Positions 16,102-24,439 of a DNA stretch of 25,155 nt are shown one piece after another. Origin of the DNA: DAOSCP01 sp035379625 (GTDB taxonomy: Bacteria; Bacteroidota; Ignavibacteria; Ignavibacteriales; DAOSCP01); NCBI GenBank assembly GCA_035379625.1, contig DAOSVM010000036.1:1-25155 (forward strand), given 5' to 3'. Each line of letters begins with the position of its first letter. Within the stretch, counting starts at the first letter, position 1. A model generated the notes under the pieces. It ran no database searches, was not told where the DNA came from, and saw nothing but the letters and a program-made list of their open reading frames with translations. The translations under genes were made by a program, and so were the position numbers.

Positions 16102-16154
16102 TAACTAAGAGAGCTCTCAAAGACATTAATTTATAACAAACGAAAGGAGTAGAA

Positions 16155-18335
16155 ATGAGATCCCCTTTTTTTAATGAATTCGCAGTGACTAATCATCCGG
16201 AAAAAACAATTAAGGATGAGTATTATTTAAAGAACATTACTAGCTATTATGGTGAAAATGTTTTTAATGATGAGGCAATGCGAAGATATTTGCCTTATAG
16301 AGTTTACGAGAGATTGCAAAAAATTATTGAAACAGGTGAGCCAATTGACGATGCCACAGCTGAAGGTGTTGCACATGGTATGAAGGAATGGGCTAGAGAT
16401 AATGGAGTTACTTATTATACTCACTGGTTCCAACCTTTAACCGGGTTAACAGCTGAAAAGCATGATAGCTTTCTTTCATTTGATAGCATTGGCAAACCTA
16501 TCGAAAGATTTAGTGCATCTAATTTGAAGCAAGGTGAACCTGATGCTTCTAGTTTTCCAAGTGGTGGATTGAGATCTACATTTGAAGCTAGAGGGTATAC
16601 TGCTTGGGATACTACATCACCAGCTTTTATTGTTGAAAATGCTAATGGTAAGACTTTATGTATTCCAACAATATTTTTGTCGTATACTGGCGATGTTTTG
16701 GATAAAAAATTGCCTTTAATCCGTTCAGCGCAAAAGTTAAGTGAAGCAGCGGTTAATTTATTGAAACTATTTAATAAGGATATAAAATGGGTTTCAACCA
16801 CTGTAGGTCCTGAACAAGAATATTTTTTAATTGATAAATTTTATGCTAATAATCGTCCTGATATTTTAATTACTGGAAGAACTCTATTTGGAGCACTTCC
16901 ACCAAAGGGCCAACAAATGGAAGATCATTACTTTGGTAGTATTAAACCAAGAGTTTTAGCTTTTATGCAAGAGGTAGAAGTGGAATTGTACAAACTTGGA
17001 GTACCTGCTAAAACTCGTCATAATGAGGTTGCTCCTGCACAATTTGAGATTGCGCAAATTTTTGAAAATTACAACTTAGCAAATGATCACAACCAAATTG
17101 TGATGGAAACGCTCCGAAAAGTAGCTGAAAAACATAATTTTTATCTTTTATTACATGAAAAACCATTTGCTGGTGTAAATGGTTCAGGTAAGCATAATAA
17201 CTGGTCAATGGTTGATTCTAATGGTAAAAATTTATTGGCACCGGGTTATTCTTCGCTTGAGCAGCTAGAATTCTTAACTTTTTTAGTCTCTGTGTTAAAA
17301 GGTGTTTATAAACACGGTGATTTATTAAGAGCTAGCGTTGCTTCTGCAGGTAATGACCATAGATTAGGAGCAAATGAAGCACCACCTGCTATTATGTCTG
17401 TATTTTTAGGTAATGAATTAACAAAGATTCTTGATCATATCGAAAATAACCGTGAGATGTTATTTACTAATAAAGAAAAAATTGATTTAGGAATTCCTAA
17501 CTTCCCATTGATTTCTAAAGATAGTACCGATAGAAACAGAACTTCACCATTCGCATTTTCTGGTAATAAATTTGAATTTAGAGCTGTTGGTTCTTCTCAG
17601 TCCATAGCAAGAGCTAATATGGTTATTAACGCGATTGTAGCTGATGCTATAATTGATATTACTGAAAAAATTAAACAAAATTTAGAAAAGAATAATGATA
17701 TTTTTGAAGCTGTAATTGATGTTTTGATTGACGAAATTAAATTAACAAAACCTATTCGATTTGAGGGTAACAATTATTCTAAAGAATGGCATGAAGAGGC
17801 TTCTAAAAGAGGATTACCAAACTTGAAAAATACTCCTGAAGCGTTAAAAGTTTTTGTTGCTGATAAGAACAAAGAATTATTAAGCAAATTAGGTATTTTA
17901 CGTGAACACGAGCTTGAAGCTCTGTATACTGTTCACCTTGAAACTTATGTAAAAACAATTGAGATTGAAGCAGAAACGGCTTTAGGAATAGCAAAAACTC
18001 AAATTCTACCTTCAGTGGTGAAATATCAAAATCAATTATTAGATAATTTAAAATTATCTAAAGATTTAGCCTTCAATGTTCAAACAAAATATGAATATGT
18101 TGAAAAGTATTCTAAACTTGTAGATGAATTAATAATCGATATAGATAGTTTGGAAGAAGAACTTGAAAAAGTTGAGCAAATTGATGATGAACAAGCAAAA
18201 GCTGAGGCTTTAGCTGAAAAAATATTGAACGAAAAAATGGCTAAATTGAGAAAAACTGTTGATACATTAGAAACCTTAACAGATTCAACAATATGGCCTT
18301 TACCAAAATATAATGAAATGTTGTTTATTTATTGA
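16155..18335 (+). CDS. glnN: Type III glutamine synthetase (GlnN)
   Basis: This 726-residue protein has the size of GSIII, far longer than GSI (about 470). The GSIII N-terminal region includes FSASNLKQGEPDASSFPSGG and STFEARGYTAWD. The catalytic core shows TVGPEQEYFLID (metal-binding glutamates), NEVAPAQFEIAQIFE, KPFAGVNGSGKHNNWSM (ammonia/glutamate site) and NRTSPFAFSGNKFEFRAVGSS. A long C-terminal helical region follows. It makes glutamine from glutamate, ammonia and ATP in the cytoplasm. A GAAAGGAG ribosome site precedes the ATG. Two promoter-like boxes lie upstream and a terminator follows, so it is a single-gene unit. No PII or adenylyltransferase gene is nearby. Confidence 0.96.
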   Translation: MRSPFFNEFAVTNHPEKTIKDEYYLKNITSYYGENVFNDEAMRRYLPYRVYERLQKIIETGEPIDDATAEGVAHGMKEWARDNGVTYYTHWFQPLTGLTAEKHDSFLSFDSIGKPIERFSASNLKQGEPDASSFPSGGLRSTFEARGYTAWDTTSPAFIVENANGKTLCIPTIFLSYTGDVLDKKLPLIRSAQKLSEAAVNLLKLFNKDIKWVSTTVGPEQEYFLIDKFYANNRPDILITGRTLFGALPPKGQQMEDHYFGSIKPRVLAFMQEVEVELYKLGVPAKTRHNEVAPAQFEIAQIFENYNLANDHNQIVMETLRKVAEKHNFYLLLHEKPFAGVNGSGKHNNWSMVDSNGKNLLAPGYSSLEQLEFLTFLVSVLKGVYKHGDLLRASVASAGNDHRLGANEAPPAIMSVFLGNELTKILDHIENNREMLFTNKEKIDLGIPNFPLISKDSTDRNRTSPFAFSGNKFEFRAVGSSQSIARANMVINAIVADAIIDITEKIKQNLEKNNDIFEAVIDVLIDEIKLTKPIRFEGNNYSKEWHEEASKRGLPNLKNTPEALKVFVADKNKELLSKLGILREHELEALYTVHLETYVKTIEIEAETALGIAKTQILPSVVKYQNQLLDNLKLSKDLAFNVQTKYEYVEKYSKLVDELIIDIDSLEEELEKVEQIDDEQAKAEALAEKILNEKMAKLRKTVDTLETLTDSTIWPLPKYNEMLFIY

Positions 18336-18347
18336 TACTTTCTTGAA

Positions 18348-18376
18348 GGCTAGCAAATATGCTAGCCATTTTTTTT
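18348..18376 (+). terminator. Terminator of glnN
   Basis: The stem GGCTAGC/GCTAGCC with an AAATAT loop is followed by A and eight T, 12 bp after the glnN stop. It separates glnN from the exported esterase gene. Confidence 0.9.
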
Positions 18377-18417
18377 ATTTTATAGATTATTGTATATTTG
18401 AAAAAAAGAGTAAAAAT

Positions 18418-19863
18418 ATGTTTAAGTTAATTCTATTCTTTATGCCTATGATTTTATTTGCACAAACTAATTTTGATAGTTTTTTAGCAAATGTAAATTC
18501 ATTGCCTTTAGAAAAAAGACAAATTATGGTTGATTCTTTCTGGAATTTTGCCAAAACTAAAGGGATACCATTAACGGAAGGTAAACAAGCCGTTTTCTTT
18601 TATAGAAGTCAGACTAATACTACTGTACAAGTCGCAGGTGATTTTAATGGGTGGTCACCTAGTAGTTATTTCTCTAAAATTGATGGAACCGATTTATATT
18701 ATTTACGAATGAATTTTACTGAAACTGCTAGACTAGATTATAAACTTATCGTTAATGGTAACTGGATTCTCGATCCTTATAATCCTAATTATTGTTATGG
18801 TGGCTATGGGCCTAACTCAGAATTAGCTATGCCTAAATATGTAAGGCCTTGGGAAATTAATAGTTATCCTAGTACCCAAAAAGGAACAATTGAAACATTA
18901 TCTATTAATAGCCAAAATACGGGTAAAACATATGATTTACTGATTTATTTGCCATATACATATTCCTTAGATAGCTTAAAAAATTTTCCTACTGCTTATA
19001 TTAATGACGGAAGCGAATATTTATATATAGGAAATTCAAAAAATATTCTAGATAATTTGATTGATAGTAATAAAATTCCACCAATAATTGGAATTTTTGT
19101 TGTCCCAACTAATAGAAATGACGAATATGCTTTTTCATTAAAAGAAAAATATGCAAAGTTTGTTGCAGAAGAATTGGTACCTTTTATTGATAATAAATAT
19201 CGAACCATAAAAGATAGGAATAAAAGAGCAATTATTGGTACTTCACTAGGCGGAAATATTTCCGGATATATTTCATATTATTATGATAATTTATTTGGTC
19301 TTTCTGGTTGGCATTCACCAGCTTTTTGGGTGAATAATCAAGAAGTAGCAAATTTATATAAAAATAATCCTAAAAAGGATATCAGAATATTTTCAGTATG
19401 GGGAACGTACGAAGGGAGTAGTATTTCGGGAGTTGTACCACCATTATTTGAAACATTAAAAAGTAAAGGTTATCAATGTGCTTTTTCAATATACGATGAA
19501 GGGCATAGTTGGGGATTATGGAAAGCTACTTTTGATGAAATTTTAATTTATTTATTCAGCGATAATGTTACATCTATTCAAAATGTTCAAAAATCAATAA
19601 AAAAAAACTTTGAATTAGATGTATTTCCAAATCCTGCAAATCCAAACGTAAAAATTAAGTTTTTTATCAATGAAAATAAAAGGTTAACTATCAAACTTTA
19701 TGATCTTACTGGTAAAATTATAAGAAGTTTTGATGAAAAGCTGTATTTAGCAGGGCAAAATATTGAAGTAATTAATATGGAAAATTTACCGTCAGGTGTT
19801 TATATTATGCAATTAGAAGGTGAAAATGAATTTAGTGTTAAAAAAGTAATTTTAATGAAGTGA
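18418..19863 (+). CDS. Secreted CBM48-like/esterase D-type hydrolase with T9SS sorting domain
   Basis: From ATG 18418 the protein has 481 residues. A signal peptide (MFKLILFFMPMILFAQ) is at the N-terminus. Residues about 55-140 form an early-set/CBM48-like domain (VQVAGDFNGWSP, LDYKLIVNGNWILDPYNPN). Residues about 155-383 are an alpha/beta hydrolase of the Fes/esterase D group, with nucleophile S276 in GTSLGG and a likely catalytic H363 in DEGHSWGLW. Residues about 399-481 are a type A T9SS sorting domain (VFPNPANPNVKIKF, LYDLTGKIIRSF, LPSGVYIMQL). It is therefore exported, then secreted and probably surface-anchored. Substrate may be an acylated polysaccharide or siderophore ester. An upstream in-frame ATG at 18313 is rejected because it overlaps glnN and hides the signal peptide. 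Confidence 0.87.
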   Translation: MFKLILFFMPMILFAQTNFDSFLANVNSLPLEKRQIMVDSFWNFAKTKGIPLTEGKQAVFFYRSQTNTTVQVAGDFNGWSPSSYFSKIDGTDLYYLRMNFTETARLDYKLIVNGNWILDPYNPNYCYGGYGPNSELAMPKYVRPWEINSYPSTQKGTIETLSINSQNTGKTYDLLIYLPYTYSLDSLKNFPTAYINDGSEYLYIGNSKNILDNLIDSNKIPPIIGIFVVPTNRNDEYAFSLKEKYAKFVAEELVPFIDNKYRTIKDRNKRAIIGTSLGGNISGYISYYYDNLFGLSGWHSPAFWVNNQEVANLYKNNPKKDIRIFSVWGTYEGSSISGVVPPLFETLKSKGYQCAFSIYDEGHSWGLWKATFDEILIYLFSDNVTSIQNVQKSIKKNFELDVFPNPANPNVKIKFFINENKRLTIKLYDLTGKIIRSFDEKLYLAGQNIEVINMENLPSGVYIMQLEGENEFSVKKVILMK

Positions 19864-19931
19864 TTTATAGATGTAAAAAAAATGTATTAAAGATGAAAAA
19901 ATAGAGTAAAAGTTTTAAAGACTATTTTGTG

Positions 19932-19952
19932 GCTCAGACGGTGTAAGCTTAA
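19932..19952 (+). repeat. Left terminal inverted repeat of copy 2
   Basis: Begins GCTCAGACGGTGTAAGCTTA and matches the inverse of 20712-20732 at all 21 positions. Confidence 0.9.
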
Positions 19953-19953
19953 G

Positions 19954-20003
19954 CCCCTTGCAGCTTGAGCCAAGCTGCAAGGGGCAGCGGGCCGAAGGCC
20001 CGC
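19954..20003. other. Two GC-rich hairpins at left end of copy 2
   Basis: Hairpin 1 (19954-19984) is CCCCTTGCAGCTT/AAGCTGCAAGGGG with loop GAGCC. Relative to copy 1, a G-C pair has become A-T through changes on both arms. Hairpin 2 (19987-20003) is GCGGGCC/GGCCCGC with loop GAA. The esterase gene upstream has no other visible terminator. Confidence 0.9.
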
Positions 20004-20020
20004 TAAAAATCCCCCTTTGT

Positions 20021-20037
20021 CCCCCTTGGAAAGGGGG
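20021..20037. repeat. C-rich/G-rich hairpin inside copy 2 only
   Basis: CCCCCTT/AAGGGGG with loop GGA, preceded by a second C5TTT run at 20011-20018. It has no counterpart in copy 1 and may be a separate short palindromic repeat inserted there. Confidence 0.6.
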
Positions 20038-20149
20038 AGTAAAATTCACATCTAACCAAAAGCGCTGATAACCTAAATGATTTACGCGGTGTTTGTATTA
20101 TAACAATTCCTTTCATACCCTAGAAAAATAAATTTCAGTTCATCTTTTT

Positions 20150-20186
20150 GATGCGCATAGTTTTTTTTTATTATTTTATGTGCATC
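20150..20186. repeat. Imperfect inverted repeat inside copy 2
   Basis: GATGCGCATA (20150-20159) and TATGTGCATC (20177-20186) match as an inverted repeat at 9 of 10 positions around a T-rich loop. Confidence 0.5.
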
Positions 20187-20195
20187 TTATTTATA

Positions 20196-20548
20196 ATGTA
20201 AAGGTGATTATATCGCTTACTCAAATCAATTTGAAGAAACTAATATTATATCGTATATGCAATAATATCGCAAAAACGAATATATTTTTAACCCAAATTA
20301 TTCAATAGAGGTTGAAAAATCTTGATAAGTTAAAAGAAATCATTAAATTATGGAAAAAACAGAAATAAGAATAAATGTAAATAATATGGCAGAAAATGGT
20401 TTTGGTTAGAAGGCTTATTCTCTAAAATAGATAGTACTTCGTTCCCTTTTGTATTTCCTAATGCATAATTTGGGTTTAAGAATTGCTAATATATCGTAAA
20501 TGCAAATATATCGTATATAAAATTATATTGTAATAACGATAATAGTTT
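20196..20548. repeat. 55-bp tandem array with 17-bp-spaced palindromes, copy 2 (interrupted)
   Basis: Units start at 20196 (weak), 20251 and 20494, with near-palindromes at 20213, 20251, 20268, 20494, 20511 and 20528, successive neighbours being 17 or 38 bp apart. The middle unit is split by the nested insertion. When that insert and one TTA are removed it becomes exactly 55 bp and agrees with the copy 1 unit at 12113-12167 at about 41 of 55 positions. Confidence 0.8.
20291..20475. mobile_element. Nested 185-bp inverted-repeat element with TTA target duplication
   Basis: The ends are perfect 11-bp inverted repeats (ACCCAAATTAT), extending to 16 of 18. TTA flanks both sides (20288-20290 and 20476-20478). 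The array around it returns to 55-bp phase if 185 bp plus one 3-bp duplication are removed. The right 54 bp recur inverted at 25102-25155. It has no gene of its own, so movement would need a transposase from elsewhere. Confidence 0.75.
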
Positions 20549-20673
20549 TGCTCACTTTTTACTTGAGTTATTTTTCATAGAAAAATATTCGAACAACATT
20601 TAGTTATTTTGCTAAATGTAAAAATATTAAATATATTGGTAAAAATTTATTGAAAGGTTTTGGGGAAAATTTT

Positions 20674-20710
20674 GGCGTTAGCCTGCCCGTGCGCCGCACG
20701 GCGCACGGGC
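20674..20710. other. GC-rich hairpins at right end of copy 2
   Basis: GGC/GCC closes a small hairpin (20674-20683). GCCCGTGCGCC/GGCGCACGGGC forms an 11-bp stem with loop GCAC (20685-20710), longer than the 9-bp stem in copy 1. Confidence 0.88.
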
Positions 20711-20711
20711 T

Positions 20712-20732
20712 TTAAGCTTACACCGTCTGAGC
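20712..20732 (-). repeat. Right terminal inverted repeat of copy 2
   Basis: On the minus strand it begins GCTCAGACGGTGTAAGCTTA. Its outer edge is 8 bp from the hyd operon terminator. Confidence 0.9.
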
Positions 20733-20740
20733 TAATAAAT

Positions 20741-20766
20741 AAAAAAGCTCCCCTTTTAAGAGAGCT
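20741..20766 (-). terminator. Terminator of the hyd operon
   Basis: On the minus strand, the stem AGCTC/GAGCT is followed by six T, starting 9 bp past the hydA stop. The stem is short, so strength is uncertain. Confidence 0.65.
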
Positions 20767-20775
20767 ATTTTGTTT

Positions 20776-22524
20776 TTATACCATTTCACGATTGAAGTAG
20801 TTTGTATGAAGTAGTTCGTGAGCTTTGTGACTACCTGGTTCGCCTAAAAATTCTTGATAAAGTTTTATTATATCTGGATTTTCGTGGGACTTTCTGATTT
20901 TTGATTTTTCATCGATTGTATAAATTGCATTTAATCTTTGCAAGATTTTATTTGTATCGCCGTGAATATAAGGTTGGCCACCGCCATTTATACAACCACC
21001 GGGGCATGCCATGATTTCAATTAGGTGATAGTTTGCTGTTCCATCTTCGATTTTTTCGAGTATTTTTCTAGCATTACCTAAACCAGAAGTTACCGCGATA
21101 TTTACTTTTGTGCCTTTTATATCTACGGTAGCTTCTTTTACGCCATCGAGGCCGCGAACTTGAGTGAAATTGATTTCTTCTAACTTTTCATTAGTTATCC
21201 ATTCATAAGCGGTTCTTAAAGCAGCTTCAACAACGCCGCCAGTGACTCCAAAAATTACAGCCGCGCCTGTGGAAATCCCAAGCGGGCTATCATATTCACT
21301 TGGTTTAAGTTTGTGTAAATTTATACCTGCTTCTTTAAACATAGTTGCGAGTTCACGAGTTGTTAATACATAGTCAACATCGGGAATATTATTTCTTTTG
21401 AATTCTTCTCTTCCTGCTTCGTATTTTTTAGCAAGGCAAGGCATTATGGAAACGACAATTAAATCTTTTGGGGCAATTCCAATTTTGTTAGCGTAGTATG
21501 TTTTTGCGATAGCGCCGAACATTTGCTGCGGGGATTTGCAGGTGGATGGGATATCAATTAAATCTGGAAAATTATGTTCAAGGAAATTGATCCAACCTGG
21601 GCAACAAGAGGTAAGGAGAGGTAATCTTCCACCTTTTGTAAATCTTTGAATAAATTCATTAGCTTCTTCCATAATTGTAAGGTCAGCGGAGAAGTTTGTA
21701 TCAAAAACAGCATCAAAACCGAGCATTCTAAGCCCGGTTACGAGTTTTCCAGTGTTAGAAGGGTCGAAATGATCTAAACAAAATTCTTCGCAAATTCCAA
21801 CCCTAACAGCTGGTGCAGTTTGTACAATGACTTTTTTATTTGGGTCGTTAATAGCTTTCCAAACATCATTGATATAACTAATTTCGGTAAGAGCTGCAGT
21901 TGGGCATACGTTAACACATTGGCCACAGAATGTGCAATTTGTTTCAACAAGTGGTTTGAGGTTGGCAGGAGCAACAACAGCATCGAAGCCCCTTTTATAG
22001 CCGCTTAATGTTCCGACAGTTTGTAAAATATTGCAAGCTGTTTCACATCTTCGGCACATAATACATTTATTTAGTTCTCTTTTAATTGCTTTGCTTGATA
22101 CATCAATAGGATAATTTTTCTTTTTACCTTGATAAGAAATTTTAGTAATACCGAATTCTTTTGAAAGAGACTGTAATTCACAATTTCCATTTTTAAGACA
22201 AGTTAAACATTCAAATGGATGGTCTGAAAGTATAAGTTCAAGAACTGTTCTTCTAGTGTGAATAATTTCGGGAGTATTTGTGTAAATAATCATACCATCT
22301 TTAACAGGAGTAGCACAAGAAGGGAGCATTTTTCGTCTGCCGTCAACTTCAACATCAACCATACAAATTCTACAAGATCCAATATGGTGTTCGATATTAA
22401 AAGCTTCTAAATCTAGATGGCATAAAGTTGGTATATAAACATCTTCCAGCTGTTGAGTAGCTTCTAAAATAGTAAGATTATCTTGGCATTCTACTGCCTG
22501 ACCATTGACATATATTTTAGCCAT
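20776..22524 (-). CDS. hydA: [FeFe] hydrogenase catalytic subunit (HydA/HndD type)
   Basis: This 582-residue protein has, in order: an N-terminal 2Fe-2S domain (C35, C51, C54, C70); a His-ligated 4Fe-4S site (H102, C106, C109, C115); two ferredoxin-like 4Fe-4S clusters (C154-C164 and C197-C207); and the H-cluster domain. The last has L1 TSCCPGW (C307 probable proton relay, C308 ligand), L2 MPC (C363) and L3 MACPGGC (C507, C511). It makes or oxidises H2 in the cytoplasm. Together with hydB and hydC it fits the trimeric group A3 enzymes that couple NAD(H) and ferredoxin to H2 by electron bifurcation. It lies 10 bp after hydB with an AAGGAG site. No maturation genes (hydEFG) are in the window. 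Confidence 0.96.
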   Translation of the reverse strand: MAKIYVNGQAVECQDNLTILEATQQLEDVYIPTLCHLDLEAFNIEHHIGSCRICMVDVEVDGRRKMLPSCATPVKDGMIIYTNTPEIIHTRRTVLELILSDHPFECLTCLKNGNCELQSLSKEFGITKISYQGKKKNYPIDVSSKAIKRELNKCIMCRRCETACNILQTVGTLSGYKRGFDAVVAPANLKPLVETNCTFCGQCVNVCPTAALTEISYINDVWKAINDPNKKVIVQTAPAVRVGICEEFCLDHFDPSNTGKLVTGLRMLGFDAVFDTNFSADLTIMEEANEFIQRFTKGGRLPLLTSCCPGWINFLEHNFPDLIDIPSTCKSPQQMFGAIAKTYYANKIGIAPKDLIVVSIMPCLAKKYEAGREEFKRNNIPDVDYVLTTRELATMFKEAGINLHKLKPSEYDSPLGISTGAAVIFGVTGGVVEAALRTAYEWITNEKLEEINFTQVRGLDGVKEATVDIKGTKVNIAVTSGLGNARKILEKIEDGTANYHLIEIMACPGGCINGGGQPYIHGDTNKILQRLNAIYTIDEKSKIRKSHENPDIIKLYQEFLGEPGSHKAHELLHTNYFNREMV

Positions 22525-22534
22525 ATTATACTCC

Positions 22535-24436
22535 TTATACTACTTCAATTGCATTAAATCTACATTTCATAAAGCAAATACCACATTTTGTACATTTTTC
22601 AAAATTAATAATATGTTTTTGTCTGGGAGCCCCAATAATTGCACCAGCAGGACAATTTTTGAAGCATACTAAGCACCCGGTGCAGTTATCATTTATGCGG
22701 TATATAAATAAGTTTTTGCATACACCAGCTTTGCATTTTTTATTTTTTATATGGTTTTCATATTCATTCCTGAAGAAACGTATTGTAGAGAGAACCGGGT
22801 TAGGTGCAGTTTGCCCAAGTCCACACAATGATGCATTTTTAATCACTTTACCGAGGTTTTCCAATTTTTCAATTGCGTCATCTTCTGCATAACCTTCAGT
22901 AATTTGAGTTAATATTTCGGGCATTCTTTTAGTTCCAATACGACATGGGGCACATTTTCCGCAAGACTCGTGAGTTGTAAATTCGAGATAGTACTTGGCT
23001 ACATCAACCATACAGTTATCTTCGTCGATAACAATCATACCACCGGAACCCATCATAGAACCACTTTCAGTTAAACTTTCATAAGTTATAGGAGTGTCAA
23101 TATATTCAGCGGGGATACAACCACCGGATGGGCCTCCTGTTTGAACTGCTTTTAATTGTTTTCCGTTTTTTAATCCACCACCTATATCGTAAATAATTTC
23201 TCTTAGAGTAGTTCCCATAGGAACTTCAATAAGACCACCATAATTTATTTTGCCAGCGAGAGCAAAAACTTTTGTCCCTTTAGATTTTTCTGTTCCGATA
23301 CTTGCAAACCATTCTGGCCCATTCAAAATAATAGGTGGAATATTTGCAAAAGTTTCAACATTGTTAACAACGGTTGGTTTTTCCCAAAGCCCTTTTTCGG
23401 CTGGGAAAGGGGGTTTAGTTGTTGGCTCTCCACGTCTTCCTTGAACTGATGCAATAAGTGCAGTTTCTTCACCGCATACAAATGCGCCAGCTCCATATTT
23501 AAGTTCAATATCGAATGAGAAATCATTTCCTAAAATATTTTTACCAAGTAATTCCCTTTCTCTTAATTGTTTAATAGCAACTTGTAATCTTGTTATAGCA
23601 GATGGATATTCAGCTCTAATGTAAATAACACCTTTATTAGCTCCTATTGCATAACCACCAATGGCCATAGCTTCAAGAACACTAAATGGATCACCTTCCA
23701 ATATTGAACGATCCATAAAAGCGCCTGGATCTCCTTCATCAGCGTTACAAATTATAAATTTATCATCGCCGGGCATTTTATTACATACTTCCCATTTAAT
23801 TCCAGTAGGGAAACCGCCGCCACCCCGCCCTCTTAATCCAGATTTCTTTATAATATTAATTACATCCATCGGTGACATACTTAAACATTTTGCTAAAGCT
23901 TGATAACCTTTAACCGCAATGTATTCATCTAATTGCGATGGATCAATTACTCCAACATTTCTTAAAGCGATTTTGAACTGTTTCTTATAAAATGGTATTT
24001 CACTTCTTTTAGGTATTTTTCTTTTGGTTATAGGATCTGTATAATATAGCCTATCTAAATCCTTTCCATTGATTAAGTGTTCTTCAACGAAATTTTTTAT
24101 ATATTCTGGTTTAAATTCTACATAAAAATTTTCTTCCGGAAATGACATTAAAACAGGTCCTTTTTCGCATAAACCAAAACATCCGGTTTGAATAACTTTA
24201 ATCTTATCATCCAAACCTCTATTTTCAATTTCTTTTTTTAAGTAATTGAAAATAACTTTGCTTTTAGCTGAAGCACATCCTGTATCGCCGCAAACAAGAA
24301 TTTCTCTTTGAGTTTTATTCTTTTTTGCTTTTTCCACGTCCTCTTTTACTCTTTCATCAGCAGTTCGCAAAGCCAGCAATGTTTTATTTCTTTCATAAAG
24401 TTGAAACAAATCTTCTTTCGTCTTTATTTTTTTCAT
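22535..24436 (-). CDS. hydB: Hydrogenase NADH/flavin subunit (HydB, NuoF-like)
   Basis: This 633-residue protein has a thioredoxin-like 2Fe-2S domain (C49, C54, C86, C90), then the NuoF core with GLRGRGGGGFPTGIKWE (residues 201-217) and NADEGDPGAFMDRS for FMN and NADH. GAGAFVCGEETALI is followed by the 4Fe-4S site C492, C495, C498 and C538. The C-terminus adds two ferredoxin clusters (C585-C595, C615-C625). This domain set is that of HydB in bifurcating hydrogenases, where the FMN is the branching site between NADH and ferredoxin. It starts 3 bp after hydC. The assignment as bifurcating rests on family knowledge; a purely NAD(P)-linked enzyme remains possible. Confidence 0.95.
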   Translation of the reverse strand: MKKIKTKEDLFQLYERNKTLLALRTADERVKEDVEKAKKNKTQREILVCGDTGCASAKSKVIFNYLKKEIENRGLDDKIKVIQTGCFGLCEKGPVLMSFPEENFYVEFKPEYIKNFVEEHLINGKDLDRLYYTDPITKRKIPKRSEIPFYKKQFKIALRNVGVIDPSQLDEYIAVKGYQALAKCLSMSPMDVINIIKKSGLRGRGGGGFPTGIKWEVCNKMPGDDKFIICNADEGDPGAFMDRSILEGDPFSVLEAMAIGGYAIGANKGVIYIRAEYPSAITRLQVAIKQLRERELLGKNILGNDFSFDIELKYGAGAFVCGEETALIASVQGRRGEPTTKPPFPAEKGLWEKPTVVNNVETFANIPPIILNGPEWFASIGTEKSKGTKVFALAGKINYGGLIEVPMGTTLREIIYDIGGGLKNGKQLKAVQTGGPSGGCIPAEYIDTPITYESLTESGSMMGSGGMIVIDEDNCMVDVAKYYLEFTTHESCGKCAPCRIGTKRMPEILTQITEGYAEDDAIEKLENLGKVIKNASLCGLGQTAPNPVLSTIRFFRNEYENHIKNKKCKAGVCKNLFIYRINDNCTGCLVCFKNCPAGAIIGAPRQKHIINFEKCTKCGICFMKCRFNAIEVV

Positions 24437-24439
24437 AGG

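Larger units (their letters stand above)
19932..20732. mobile_element. Non-coding terminal-inverted-repeat element, copy 2, interrupted by a nested insertion
   Basis: This 801-bp copy fills the gap between the convergent esterase and hydA genes, in the same left-right order as copy 1: terminal repeat, two GC-rich hairpins, AT-rich stretch, 55-bp array (20196-20548), the shared 14-mer TAGTTATTTTGCTA (20601-20614; 12248-12261 in copy 1), right GC-rich hairpins and terminal repeat. Its terminal repeats are perfect 21-bp inverted copies. It holds extra material absent from copy 1: a C-rich hairpin (20021-20037) and a 185-bp nested element (20291-20475). I see no convincing gene; a 37-codon minus frame (20116-20003) starting without a ribosome site is noted but not called. 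Confidence 0.72.

Noticed and set aside
15994..16104. 36-codon frame before glnN
   Set aside because: It spans the promoter-like box, has a lysine/leucine/asparagine composition expected of AT-rich DNA, and no supporting feature.
16421..16801. 126-codon antisense frame in glnN, and other antisense frames in glnN and the hyd genes
   Set aside because: They are opposite-strand shadows of strongly supported genes and resemble nothing known.
18313..18417. Upstream in-frame start of the esterase gene
   Set aside because: It would overlap glnN and its terminator and bury the signal peptide that begins at 18418.
20003..20116. 37-codon minus-strand frame inside copy 2
   Set aside because: No ribosome site and it runs through C-rich hairpin repeats, so it is more likely repeat sequence than a gene.
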